From an uncultured Candidatus Melainabacteria bacterium (GTDB taxonomy: Bacteria > Cyanobacteriota > Vampirovibrionia > Gastranaerophilales > Gastranaerophilaceae), in contig CAKUXD010000038.1 in NCBI GenBank assembly GCA_934699705.1, positions 1 to 14,321 of the forward strand: a stretch of 14,321 nucleotides of DNA, in the 5' to 3' direction. A program made the translations under genes and the position numbers. The notes beneath the pieces are model-generated. The model worked only from the letters and a program-made list of their open reading frames with translations. It ran no database searches and was not told the DNA's origin. This document shows positions 1-6,222 of this stretch, piece by piece. The first letter of the stretch is position 1, and the number at the start of each line of letters is the position of its first letter.

Positions 1-39
1 TAATTGAATTTTTCTTGCTGCGAATAATAAGAAACCCAT
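1..39 (-). CDS. N-terminal end of an unrecognised protein, cut by the left edge
   Basis: Only the first 13 codons are inside the window, reading MGFLLFAARKIQL from an ATG at 39. The start is supported by a purine-rich ribosome binding site, AAGAGGA on the minus strand, ending about 8 bases before the ATG. A possible -10 box, TATAAG, lies at 71-66. The short peptide is hydrophobic and then basic, but too little is visible to call a signal peptide, membrane anchor or family. It lies on the same strand as pilT and downstream of pilT's terminator, so it is probably transcribed separately. Confidence rests on start codon plus binding site only; no function is proposed. Confidence 0.45.
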   Translation of the reverse strand, partial: MGFLLFAARKIQL

Positions 40-151
40 TGTTTTAATCCTCTTAATCTCTCGTACTTATATAAAGTGTTTTTTTCTCAAAAAATTGCTT
101 TTTTTGCTCTCTTTATCTTTACATTTCTTAATAATTCAAATTAAACAAACT

Positions 152-184
152 AAAAAAGTCCGCCAATACTTATTGACGGACTTT
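152..184 (-). terminator. Intrinsic terminator of pilT
   Basis: An inverted repeat has arms at 155-168 and 171-184. On the minus strand it forms a stem of about 12-14 bp with one G-U wobble and a short loop, followed by six T residues (157-152). It begins 19 bases past the pilT stop. The one mismatch is a C-A clash on the plus strand but G-U on the minus strand, and the T run also follows the minus-strand stem, so it is oriented to stop pilT transcription. Bases 40-151 upstream of the edge gene are AT-rich and hold nothing else I can name. Confidence 0.85.
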
Positions 185-202
185 CTATATATGTAGTAAA
201 AA

Positions 203-1264
203 TTATAATAAACGCTTCAAATCATCAGGTCTTGATGAACGAGAAAGGGCATCTTCCAATGTAATTTGACGGCTCACATATAAAGATTTTAACGCCATTT
301 CAAGAGTTTGCATACCCAAACCAGAGTTTGTTTGTAAAGCTGAATAGATTTGAGCAGCTTTAGATTCACGAATTAGGTTGGCAATAGCAGGTGTTACAAG
401 CATAATTTCTTGTGCCATTACACGACCTTTTTTAGAACCATCTGCTTGCAAACGCGGAATCAAAGTTTGAGCAAATACCGCTGCAAGAGAAGATGACAAC
501 TGAACACGAATTTGTTGTTGTTGCCCTTCTGGGAATACGTCGATAATACGGTCAATAGTTTGTGAAGCTGATGAGGTGTGAAGTGTACCAAACACTAAGT
601 GCCCTGTTTCAGCGGCAGTTAGTGCAAGGGAAATTGTTTCCTGGTCCCTCATCTCACCTACTAGGATAATATCAGGGTCTTCACGAAGTGCTGAACGTAG
701 TGCATTTGCAAATGACCTAGTATCTTGACCTAATTCACGTTGATGAACAACTGATTTTTTTGATTGGTGCACAAATTCTATCGGATCCTCAATTGTAAGG
801 ATATGTTCACTTCTTGTAGAATTAATGTGGTCAATCATAGATGCCAATGTTGTTGATTTACCTGAACCAGTAGGACCAGTTACAAGAATCAATCCTCTTG
901 GCTTTTCAGCAGTTTTTCTAACAATATCTGGCAAGCCTAGGGTATCAAATGCAGGCACAACTGAAGAAATCGTTCTGAATGCGGCTGCAAAATTGCCTTT
1001 ATCTTTATAAATATTAACCCTGAAACGGCTTAAACCTTGAACACCATAAGAAAAGTCTAGTTCCCAATCTTGTTCAAGTTTACGTCTTTGTTCATTTGAT
1101 AACATTGGAAACAAAAGAGTTTCAACGTCATCTGCTGATAGAGGTGGTCTATCAGTTCTCAATAATTTACCGTCAACCCTTATAACAGGAGGCAAACCTG
1201 CTGAAATATGCAAGTCGCTTGCTCTACTTTGTACGGTTAATTCTAAAAGTTCTTCTATTAACAT
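203..1264 (-). CDS. pilT: Type IV pilus retraction ATPase PilT
   Basis: PilT is the hexameric cytoplasmic ATPase that depolymerises type IV pili, powering twitching motility and DNA uptake. From the ATG at 1264 the protein has 353 residues, typical for the family. An N-terminal PAS-like region contains ASDLHISAGLPP near residues 15-26. Walker A GPTGSGKS is at about 130-137, the acidic IEDPIEF segment at about 158-164, Walker B DPDIILVGE at about 196-204, and the His box GHLVFGTLHTS just after. AIANLIRE at about 293-300 matches the AIRNLIRE signature that separates PilT from the assembly ATPase PilB. A TTG at 1279 would add five residues, but the GAGGG binding site (1277-1273) overlaps it and sits 8 bases before the ATG. 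No other pilus gene is in view. By eye its codons are more G/C-rich than its neighbours', perhaps because of high expression. Confidence 0.96.
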   Translation of the reverse strand: MLIEELLELTVQSRASDLHISAGLPPVIRVDGKLLRTDRPPLSADDVETLLFPMLSNEQRRKLEQDWELDFSYGVQGLSRFRVNIYKDKGNFAAAFRTISSVVPAFDTLGLPDIVRKTAEKPRGLILVTGPTGSGKSTTLASMIDHINSTRSEHILTIEDPIEFVHQSKKSVVHQRELGQDTRSFANALRSALREDPDIILVGEMRDQETISLALTAAETGHLVFGTLHTSSASQTIDRIIDVFPEGQQQQIRVQLSSSLAAVFAQTLIPRLQADGSKKGRVMAQEIMLVTPAIANLIRESKAAQIYSALQTNSGLGMQTLEMALKSLYVSRQITLEDALSRSSRPDDLKRLL

Positions 1265-1272
1265 TAATGTTT

Positions 1273-1298
1273 CCCTCAAGTATTATAATTAAATATTA
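1273..1298 (-). promoter_or_regulatory. pilT promoter region and Shine-Dalgarno site
   Basis: GAGGG at 1277-1273 is a clear ribosome binding site that fixes the ATG at 1264. Three -10 candidates lie upstream: TATAAT (1287-1282), TTTAAT (1293-1288) and TAATAT (1298-1293). The last stands 16 bases from TTTACA (1320-1315), a 5/6 match to the -35 consensus, and would give a leader of about 22 bases containing the binding site. TATAAT would start the transcript inside the binding site. Which one is used cannot be decided from sequence. Confidence 0.5.
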
Positions 1299-1314
1299 CA
1301 ATAAAAACTTTGAA

Positions 1315-1330
1315 TGTAAATAGTTTTACA
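1315..1330. repeat. Inverted repeat TGTAAA-4-TTTACA between pilT and lepA
   Basis: TGTAAA at 1315-1320 and TTTACA at 1325-1330 form a 6-bp inverted repeat with a 4-base centre. The right arm is the likely -35 box of lepA and the left arm, read on the minus strand, a possible -35 box of pilT. The symmetry may therefore be only two back-to-back promoters, or a shared operator. Confidence 0.4.
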
Positions 1331-1352
1331 GAGAAAAATTTTCATATATAAT
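1325..1352 (+). promoter_or_regulatory. lepA promoter, predicted leaderless start
   Basis: TTTACA (1325-1330), a 16-base spacer and a perfect TATAAT (1347-1352) make a near-consensus vegetative promoter. The -10 box ends 6 bases before the lepA ATG, so initiation should fall on the A of the start codon. No Shine-Dalgarno sequence precedes the gene. Confidence 0.75.
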
Positions 1353-1358
1353 AAAATC

Positions 1359-3164
1359 ATGAAATATAGAGATAATGTTAGAAATTTTTGTATAATTGCA
1401 CATATAGACCACGGTAAATCGACACTTGCAGATAGATTGCTAGAAGCAACCGAAACAATTAGCAAACGCGACATGCAAGATCAATTACTTGACTCTATGG
1501 ATATTGAGCGTGAGCGTGGTATTACGATTAAATTAAATGCGGCAAGAATGAAATATACTGACAAAAACGGTAAAAATTATGAGCTGAATCTTATTGATAC
1601 CCCAGGGCATGTAGATTTTACTTATGAAGTTTCGCGTTCATTGGCTGCATGTGAAGGTGCTTTACTCATTGTTGACGCTACACAAGGCGTTGAAGCTCAA
1701 ACTTTAGCAAATGTATATCTTGCAATTGAACAAAATTTAGAAATTATTCCTGTAATTAATAAAATTGACTTGCCTTCTGCTGATGTAGAACGAGTTAAAC
1801 AAGAAATAGAAGAAGTTTTAGGAATTGACGCCTCTATAGCAATTCCTGTAAGTGCAAAAACAGGCGTTGGAATTGATAAAGTTTTAGAGGCTGTTATAGA
1901 ATTTGTTCCTCCGCCAGTTGATACTAGCGACAAACCTTTAAGAGCACTTGTTTTTGATAGTGCTTATGACCCATATTTAGGAACAGTTTGTTTATTTAAA
2001 ATCATGGACGGCAAAATTTCCAATAACGATAAAATTCGATTTATGGCATCAGGCAAAGAATATGATGTTGTTGAACTTGGTTATTTAACCCCGTCAAGAG
2101 TTCCTTGTGATAGTTTAACTTGCGGTGATGTAGGTTATTTTGCTGGTTCTATTAAAGAAATTACGCGTTTTGTAGGTGATACGATTACAACCGTTGACAA
2201 TCCCGCAACTGAACCACTTCCAGGGTATCAAGAAGCATTACCAATGGTATTTTCTGGTATGTATCCAGTTGATAACGAGGATTATCACGATTTAAAAGAA
2301 GCTTTAGAAAAATTAAAACTTTCAGATAGCAGTATTACATTTGAACCAGAAACCTCTAGTGCGTTAGGTTTTGGCTTCAGATGCGGATTTTTAGGCATGC
2401 TTCACATGGAGATTGCACAAGAAAGATTAGAACGGGAATACAATCTTTCTCTTGTAACTACTGCACCTTCGGTTGTTTATCACGTTCATACAACGTCTGG
2501 CGAGGTTTTATCAATTGATAACCCTGCGAATTTACCGCCACCAGCGCAAAGAGAATTTATTGAAGAACCTTATGTAAAAGTTGATATAATTGCGCCAAAC
2601 GATTATGTTGGAACTTTAATGGACTTAACTCAATCAAAACGTGGTATTTTTATTAACATGACTTATATTGACAAAGTTAGAGTTAATTTAGAGTATCATA
2701 TCCCATTAAGTGAAGTTATTACAGATTTTTACGACCAATTAAAATCAAGAACAAAAGGTTATGCAAGCATGGACTATGAATTTCATGATTACAAACGCTC
2801 AGAGCTTGTAAAACTAGATGTAATGCTTGCTGGTGAAATTGTTGATGCTTTATCCGTAATTTGTCATAAAGATAGTGCATTTTACATTGGTCAAAAATTA
2901 ACCGAAAAATTAAAAACTATTATTCCGCGTCAATTGTTTGAAGTGCCTATTCAAGCTGCAATTGGCGGTCGAGTAATCGCACGTACCAACATAAAAGCGC
3001 TTAGAAAGAGCGTTTTGGATAAATGTTATGGTGGTGATATTTCTCGTAAACGTAAACTTTTAGAAAAACAAAAAGAAGGTAAAAAGAGAATGAAAATGGT
3101 TGGTTCAGTAGAAGTTCCACCAGAGGCATTTATGGCGGTACTAAGCCTAAATGATGAAGACTAA
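1359..3164 (+). CDS. lepA: Elongation factor 4 (LepA), ribosomal back-translocase GTPase
   Basis: LepA is a translational GTPase that binds the ribosome, can reverse translocation, and affects initiation and ribosome assembly, especially under ionic or cold stress. The 601 residues match the family length. G1 AHIDHGKS is at 14-21, the switch RERGIT at 51-56, G3 DTPGH at 80-84, G4 NKID at 134-137 and G5 SAK at 165-167. EF-G-like domains II, III and V follow, including the GFRCGFLGMLHMEI segment. The LepA-specific C-terminal domain ends with the basic KEGKKRMKMVGSVEVPPEAF stretch typical of the family. It is transcribed divergently from pilT and, from its promoter, should give a leaderless mRNA. 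Its stop codon abuts that of the convergent response regulator with no base between them. Start and family are secure. Confidence 0.98.
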   Translation: MKYRDNVRNFCIIAHIDHGKSTLADRLLEATETISKRDMQDQLLDSMDIERERGITIKLNAARMKYTDKNGKNYELNLIDTPGHVDFTYEVSRSLAACEGALLIVDATQGVEAQTLANVYLAIEQNLEIIPVINKIDLPSADVERVKQEIEEVLGIDASIAIPVSAKTGVGIDKVLEAVIEFVPPPVDTSDKPLRALVFDSAYDPYLGTVCLFKIMDGKISNNDKIRFMASGKEYDVVELGYLTPSRVPCDSLTCGDVGYFAGSIKEITRFVGDTITTVDNPATEPLPGYQEALPMVFSGMYPVDNEDYHDLKEALEKLKLSDSSITFEPETSSALGFGFRCGFLGMLHMEIAQERLEREYNLSLVTTAPSVVYHVHTTSGEVLSIDNPANLPPPAQREFIEEPYVKVDIIAPNDYVGTLMDLTQSKRGIFINMTYIDKVRVNLEYHIPLSEVITDFYDQLKSRTKGYASMDYEFHDYKRSELVKLDVMLAGEIVDALSVICHKDSAFYIGQKLTEKLKTIIPRQLFEVPIQAAIGGRVIARTNIKALRKSVLDKCYGGDISRKRKLLEKQKEGKKRMKMVGSVEVPPEAFMAVLSLNDED

Positions 3165-3177
3165 CTATACTGTTAGT
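3160..3177. repeat. Small inverted repeat across the lepA/response-regulator stops
   Basis: ACTAAC (3160-3165) and GTTAGT (3172-3177) form a 6-bp stem around TATACT, extendable by a G-T and an A-T pair. It spans both convergent stop codons. No T run follows on either strand, so it is at best a weak bidirectional termination or mRNA-end structure. Confidence 0.35.
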
Positions 3178-3860
3178 TTATATCCGCCTCCGTAAATTGT
3201 TTCAATATACTTTTTACCTTCAGAAATTTTGTCAATTTTAGCTCTCAAATGTCTGATGTGAACTCTTATTGTTTCAACATCATCATCTGGAGCATATCCC
3301 CAAACGTCTTTTAGTAATTTTGCTGACGAAACCATGTTTCCATGATTTTGAAAAAGAATGTTAAATATATCAAATTCAATAGGCGTAAGTTTAGCAATTT
3401 TTTCACCTATTTTTACAGAATACGATTCAGGTAGAAGTGTGATTTCATCTAAAACTAATAACTCTTTTGTTGCCATTGATTCTGGCAGTTGATTAGAACG
3501 TTTTAAAACAGCTTTAACACGCATTTTAAGTTCTTCAATATCAAAAGGCTTAACAAGATAATCATCTACACCAATATCAAACCCTTTACCTTTATCTTGA
3601 ATTTCTGATAAGGCAGTTAGCATGATTATTGGAATATTTTTTGTTTGCTCACATTGTCTAATTCTTTGAGCAACCGTATAGCCATCAACATTTGGCATCA
3701 TTACATCTAGCAAAACTAAATTCGGAAGTTCTTGTTTTGTCAAAGCAAAGCCTTCAATTCCGTCATAAGCTTGAATAATATTGTAGCCATTAAGTTTAAG
3801 ATTAACTTTAATTAACTCATTTATAGCTTTATCATCATCAATAATTAAAATAGTACTCAT
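3165..3860 (-). CDS. OmpR/PhoB-family response regulator (orphan)
   Basis: This is a two-domain transcription factor of 231 residues. The receiver domain (about 1-115) has the acidic pocket D8-D9, phosphoacceptor D52 in LLDVMMPNVDG, T82 and K104 in the KPF motif. The C-terminal winged helix (about 130-231) carries VETIRVHIRHLRAKI as recognition helix and ends with the ETIYGGGYKL wing. The frame stays open 49 codons further upstream, but that extension is unrelated low-complexity translation through the promoter; MSTILIIDDD is the canonical beginning. A TATATT box lies 6 bases before the ATG, so the mRNA is predicted leaderless. No histidine kinase is adjacent, so its partner and signal are unknown. 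The gene diverges from speD across about 112 bases, and that spacer is where autoregulation or control of speD would occur. The exact orthologue (PhoB, RpaA/RpaB or other) cannot be assigned. Confidence 0.92.
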   Translation of the reverse strand: MSTILIIDDDKAINELIKVNLKLNGYNIIQAYDGIEGFALTKQELPNLVLLDVMMPNVDGYTVAQRIRQCEQTKNIPIIMLTALSEIQDKGKGFDIGVDDYLVKPFDIEELKMRVKAVLKRSNQLPESMATKELLVLDEITLLPESYSVKIGEKIAKLTPIEFDIFNILFQNHGNMVSSAKLLKDVWGYAPDDDVETIRVHIRHLRAKIDKISEGKKYIETIYGGGYKLTV

Positions 3861-3866
3861 ATAATT

Positions 3867-3872
3867 AATATA
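3867..3872 (-). promoter_or_regulatory. -10 box of the response regulator gene
   Basis: TATATT on the minus strand (one mismatch to TATAAT) ends 6 bases before the ATG at 3860, predicting a leaderless transcript. No convincing -35 box is seen; that position is occupied by an all-A/T palindrome (3875-3895). Confidence 0.55.
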
Positions 3873-3874
3873 CA

Positions 3875-3895
3875 ATAAAATTTTTAAAATTTTAT
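3875..3895. repeat. Perfect A/T palindrome upstream of the response regulator
   Basis: ATAAAATTTT at 3875-3884 and AAAATTTTAT at 3886-3895 are exact reverse complements around one central T. The palindrome covers the -35 region of the response-regulator promoter and could be an operator or a bent A-tract element. In DNA this AT-rich, chance is also possible. Confidence 0.45.
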
Positions 3896-3947
3896 AAAAA
3901 AATGTAAAAAAATTCTTATTTGTTGTAAGATTTAATTTGTAACTACT

Positions 3948-3964
3948 TATTATACATAAAGAGG
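3948..3964 (+). promoter_or_regulatory. speD promoter -10 box and Shine-Dalgarno site
   Basis: TATTAT (3948-3953) is a possible -10 box predicting initiation near 3960. GAGG (3961-3964, within AAAGAGGT) lies 8 bases before the TTG codon at 3973 and supports that unusual start. Two TTGTAA copies at 3923-3928 and 3937-3942 lie just upstream, and a related ATGTAA is at 3902-3907. Confidence 0.55.
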
Positions 3965-3972
3965 TACATAAA

Positions 3973-4443
3973 TTGACTAGAACTTCAAGGTTTTCAATTA
4001 CAAACAAAAATGGAGAGAAAAAAGTACATTTAGGTAGACACGTTCTGGCAGAATTTTTTGAATGTAATTCTAATATTCTGAATAGTTTAGAACGAATTGA
4101 AAAGTTGATGGTAGACGCCGCCTTGGAATGTGGAGCAACAGTTGTTCAAAAATGTTTTCATGAGTTTAATCCTTATGGCATAAGTGGGGTAGTTATTATT
4201 TCTGAAAGTCATTTTGCAATTCATACTTGGCCTGAACTTGGTTATGCGGCAGTTGATTTATTCACTTGTGGCGACAGTTGCGACCCAAAAATCTCTTATG
4301 AATTTTTAAGAAAAGCCTTTCACTCAAAAACAACTTCTTATACTGAGTTGGCAAGAGGGATTTTAGATGAAATGGATATGAAGGTTAAAGATGTTCCGTT
4401 TCAGGTTCAAGAGCAAACAAAAAATACTATATTAGTAAAATAA
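3973..4443 (+). CDS. speD: S-adenosylmethionine decarboxylase proenzyme (prokaryotic SpeD)
   Basis: SpeD decarboxylates S-adenosylmethionine to the aminopropyl donor for spermidine synthesis. The proenzyme cleaves itself to form a pyruvoyl cofactor. The 156 residues fit the short class 1B type found in Bacillus, Thermotoga and archaea. The conserved LGRHVLAEFFEC is at 20-31. The cleavage motif ISESHFAIHTWPE has E78-S79 as the predicted scissile bond, S79 becoming the pyruvoyl group and H84 in the active site. YAAVDLFTCGD follows with the conserved C99. The start is TTG: a good GAGG site precedes it, and the first in-frame ATG (Met46) would remove the conserved LGRH segment. This leaves about 16 residues before the conserved core, somewhat longer than compact homologues. 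No spermidine synthase (speE) is nearby. A strong hairpin follows the stop. Confidence 0.96.
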   Translation: MTRTSRFSITNKNGEKKVHLGRHVLAEFFECNSNILNSLERIEKLMVDAALECGATVVQKCFHEFNPYGISGVVIISESHFAIHTWPELGYAAVDLFTCGDSCDPKISYEFLRKAFHSKTTSYTELARGILDEMDMKVKDVPFQVQEQTKNTILVK

Positions 4444-4459
4444 GATATAATATTTTTGA

Positions 4460-4494
4460 ATGGCGGTTTGCTCTAGCAAACCGCCATATTATTT
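4460..4494 (+). terminator. Hairpin terminator after speD
   Basis: A perfect 13-bp inverted repeat has arms 4460-4472 (ATGGCGGTTTGCT) and 4475-4487 (AGCAAACCGCCAT), so the inner pairs must open to form a loop. ATATTATTT follows, a modest U-rich tail. It starts 16 bases after the speD stop and ends 9 bases before the uvrC -10 box, so it occupies the place where uvrC's -35 box would be. Confidence 0.75.
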
Positions 4495-4502
4495 GCTATA
4501 AT
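4494..4502 (+). promoter_or_regulatory. uvrC extended -10 promoter, predicted leaderless start
   Basis: TGCTATAAT is a perfect extended -10 element (TGn plus TATAAT at 4497-4502), which can work without a -35 box. It ends 6 bases before the uvrC ATG at 4509. There is no Shine-Dalgarno sequence. Confidence 0.7.
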
Positions 4503-4508
4503 ATATCT

Positions 4509-6167
4509 ATGAACGACGAATTAGCAAAAACCTTAAAATTACTCCCAGATTTATCTGGTTGTTACCTTTATTACGACAAAGAAGGAACAATTATTTATGT
4601 CGGGAAAGCTAAAAATTTAAAAAAGAGAGTAAAAAGTTACTTCAATAATTCCCCAAAAACTCCTAAAACATTAAAGTTAGTTTCACATATAGAAAAACTT
4701 GAATATATCATAACAGACAGTGAAATTGAAGCGTTCATACTTGAAGATCAATTAATAAAAAAACACAAACCAAAATATAATATTTTACTAAAAGATGATA
4801 AAAAATTTCCTTATTTCTTAGTTACAGATGAAGAGTTTCCAAGAATTTTAGTTGTAAGAAAGAAAAACCTAAACCCAGATAAAGGACATTTTTTCGGGCC
4901 ATATACTGATTCAAAAGCTATGTACGCTACTTTGGATTTTATCAAGAAAATTTTTCCACTAAAACAATGCAAGCAACCAAAATTCAAATCAAGACCTTGT
5001 CTGTATTATGATATAGGTCGCTGTTTAGCCCCTTGTCAAAATAAAGTTTCATCAGAAGAATATAAAAAATTAATCGAACAAGCAGAATTATTTTTAAAAG
5101 GCAAGCAAGGAGAGTTACTAAAGCAATTGATGGCTCAAATTGAAGTTTATTCAAATAATTTGGAATATGAAAAAGCAGCACGTTTAAGAGATAGTTATCT
5201 AGACTTAAAAAAAACTTTAGAACGACAAAAAATAGTACAAAAGAATACAACATTAAGCGAAGACGTCATCTCTATTTTACAAGATAGTGGAATTTTTGTT
5301 GTCGTTATTTTAATGATAAGAGAAGGTCGATTAATTGATAAAAAAACTTTTTCTTACAAGATTGAAGATTCAGACATAGAAGAATTTTTGCCAACATTTA
5401 TCAGGGATTATTATTCTAATTTAAAATTAGATTATCCAGATAGAATTATTGCTTCAAAACTTGAAAAAATCGGTGAAAAACAAGTTTTTGAAAGCTGGTT
5501 AGAAATTTTATCAGGTAAAAAAATTAAAATTAGCTATGGTAAAACAAAGGCGGGGAAAGAATTACAGGATTTAGCTAATAAAAACGCGAAAGATTTGTTA
5601 GAAAAAGAAAAAATAAATGCGCTCGTAGAATTAGGAAATGATTTTAACGAAATTGGTTCGTATTTAGCAGAAAAATTAGAATTAAAAAATTTTCCACATA
5701 AAATTGAATGCTATGATATTTCGCATATTCAAGGCACAAACACCGTTGCATCTGGAATTTGCTTTATAAACGGACAACCTAAAAAATCTTTATACAAGCG
5801 CTATAAAGTTAAGTCAACAGAAGGCAAACCAGACGATTTTCAGTCTATGAAAGAGGTTTTATCGAGAAGATTTAAACGAATTGGTGAAGAAGGCTGGGAA
5901 AAACCTGATTTAATAATAATAGATGGCGGTAAAGGTCAGTTATCAAGTGTTATGCAAATTGTTGAAGAACTTGGAGTTACAGGGATTGACATTGTAAGTT
6001 TGGCAAAACGTGAAGAAGAAGTGTTTTTACCAAACCGTTCAGACTCTATAATAATTCCGCGTGGTTCAAGCGCCTTGTTCCTAATTCAACGAATTAGAGA
6101 TGAAGCGCACAGGTTTGCAATTACGTACCATAGAAATTTACGTTCAAAAGCGTTAAAAAAAGATTAA
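4509..6167 (+). CDS. uvrC: UvrABC excinuclease subunit C, lacking the C-terminal HhH domain
   Basis: UvrC makes both incisions around bulky DNA lesions after UvrA2B damage recognition. The N-terminal GIY-YIG nuclease (3' incision) shows GCYLYY at 17-22, IYVGKAKNLKKR at 29-40 and a likely metal-binding E79. Four cysteines, C154, C164, C172 and C176, match the spacing reported to bind a 4Fe-4S cluster in UvrC. The UVR motif that contacts UvrB is at about 200-237. The RNase H-like nuclease (5' incision) keeps D403 (YDISH), D472 (IIDGGKGQL) and H534 (DEAHRFA). The protein stops at residue 552, soon after H534 with RSKALKKD. Typical UvrC proteins of about 600 residues continue into tandem helix-hairpin-helix motifs that bind DNA. 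An A7 run lies just before the stop, but the shifted frame also lacks HhH sequence, so the shortening looks genuine. Confidence 0.95.
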   Translation: MNDELAKTLKLLPDLSGCYLYYDKEGTIIYVGKAKNLKKRVKSYFNNSPKTPKTLKLVSHIEKLEYIITDSEIEAFILEDQLIKKHKPKYNILLKDDKKFPYFLVTDEEFPRILVVRKKNLNPDKGHFFGPYTDSKAMYATLDFIKKIFPLKQCKQPKFKSRPCLYYDIGRCLAPCQNKVSSEEYKKLIEQAELFLKGKQGELLKQLMAQIEVYSNNLEYEKAARLRDSYLDLKKTLERQKIVQKNTTLSEDVISILQDSGIFVVVILMIREGRLIDKKTFSYKIEDSDIEEFLPTFIRDYYSNLKLDYPDRIIASKLEKIGEKQVFESWLEILSGKKIKISYGKTKAGKELQDLANKNAKDLLEKEKINALVELGNDFNEIGSYLAEKLELKNFPHKIECYDISHIQGTNTVASGICFINGQPKKSLYKRYKVKSTEGKPDDFQSMKEVLSRRFKRIGEEGWEKPDLIIIDGGKGQLSSVMQIVEELGVTGIDIVSLAKREEEVFLPNRSDSIIIPRGSSALFLIQRIRDEAHRFAITYHRNLRSKALKKD

Positions 6168-6190
6168 CAAATAGACAATTTTTAAAAAAG

Positions 6191-6212
6191 TATATTAAAA
6201 TATAATTGGGAG
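6191..6212 (+). promoter_or_regulatory. dnaJ promoter candidates and Shine-Dalgarno site
   Basis: TATATT (6191-6196) and TATAAT (6201-6206) are -10 candidates. GGGAG (6208-6212) is a ribosome binding site 10 bases before the ATG at 6223. Only the upstream box would keep that site in the transcript. No -35 box stands out. No heat-shock CIRCE repeat is seen in the 55 bases after uvrC. Confidence 0.45.
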
Positions 6213-6222
6213 ATTTATCTAT

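Noticed and set aside
825..1010. A 61-codon frame antisense to pilT
   Set aside because: It mirrors the conserved Walker A region of PilT on the other strand and has no independent support.
1265..1279. TTG start for pilT at 1279
   Set aside because: It overlaps the GAGGG site that is correctly spaced for the ATG at 1264.
3922..3943. Cyanobacterial RpaB-type HLR1 box upstream of speD
   Set aside because: The two TTACAA copies are 14 bases apart rather than the 10-base period of that motif, so I kept only the weaker general statement.
3861..4007. A 49-codon N-terminal extension of the response regulator frame
   Set aside because: It translates the AT-rich promoter region, overlaps the speD start and has no resemblance to receiver domains; MSTILIIDDD at 3860 is the canonical start.
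6150..6200. Frameshift in the A7 run as the cause of the short UvrC
   Set aside because: The frame reached by adding one base reads a short low-complexity tail with no helix-hairpin-helix signature, so a simple slip does not restore the missing domain.
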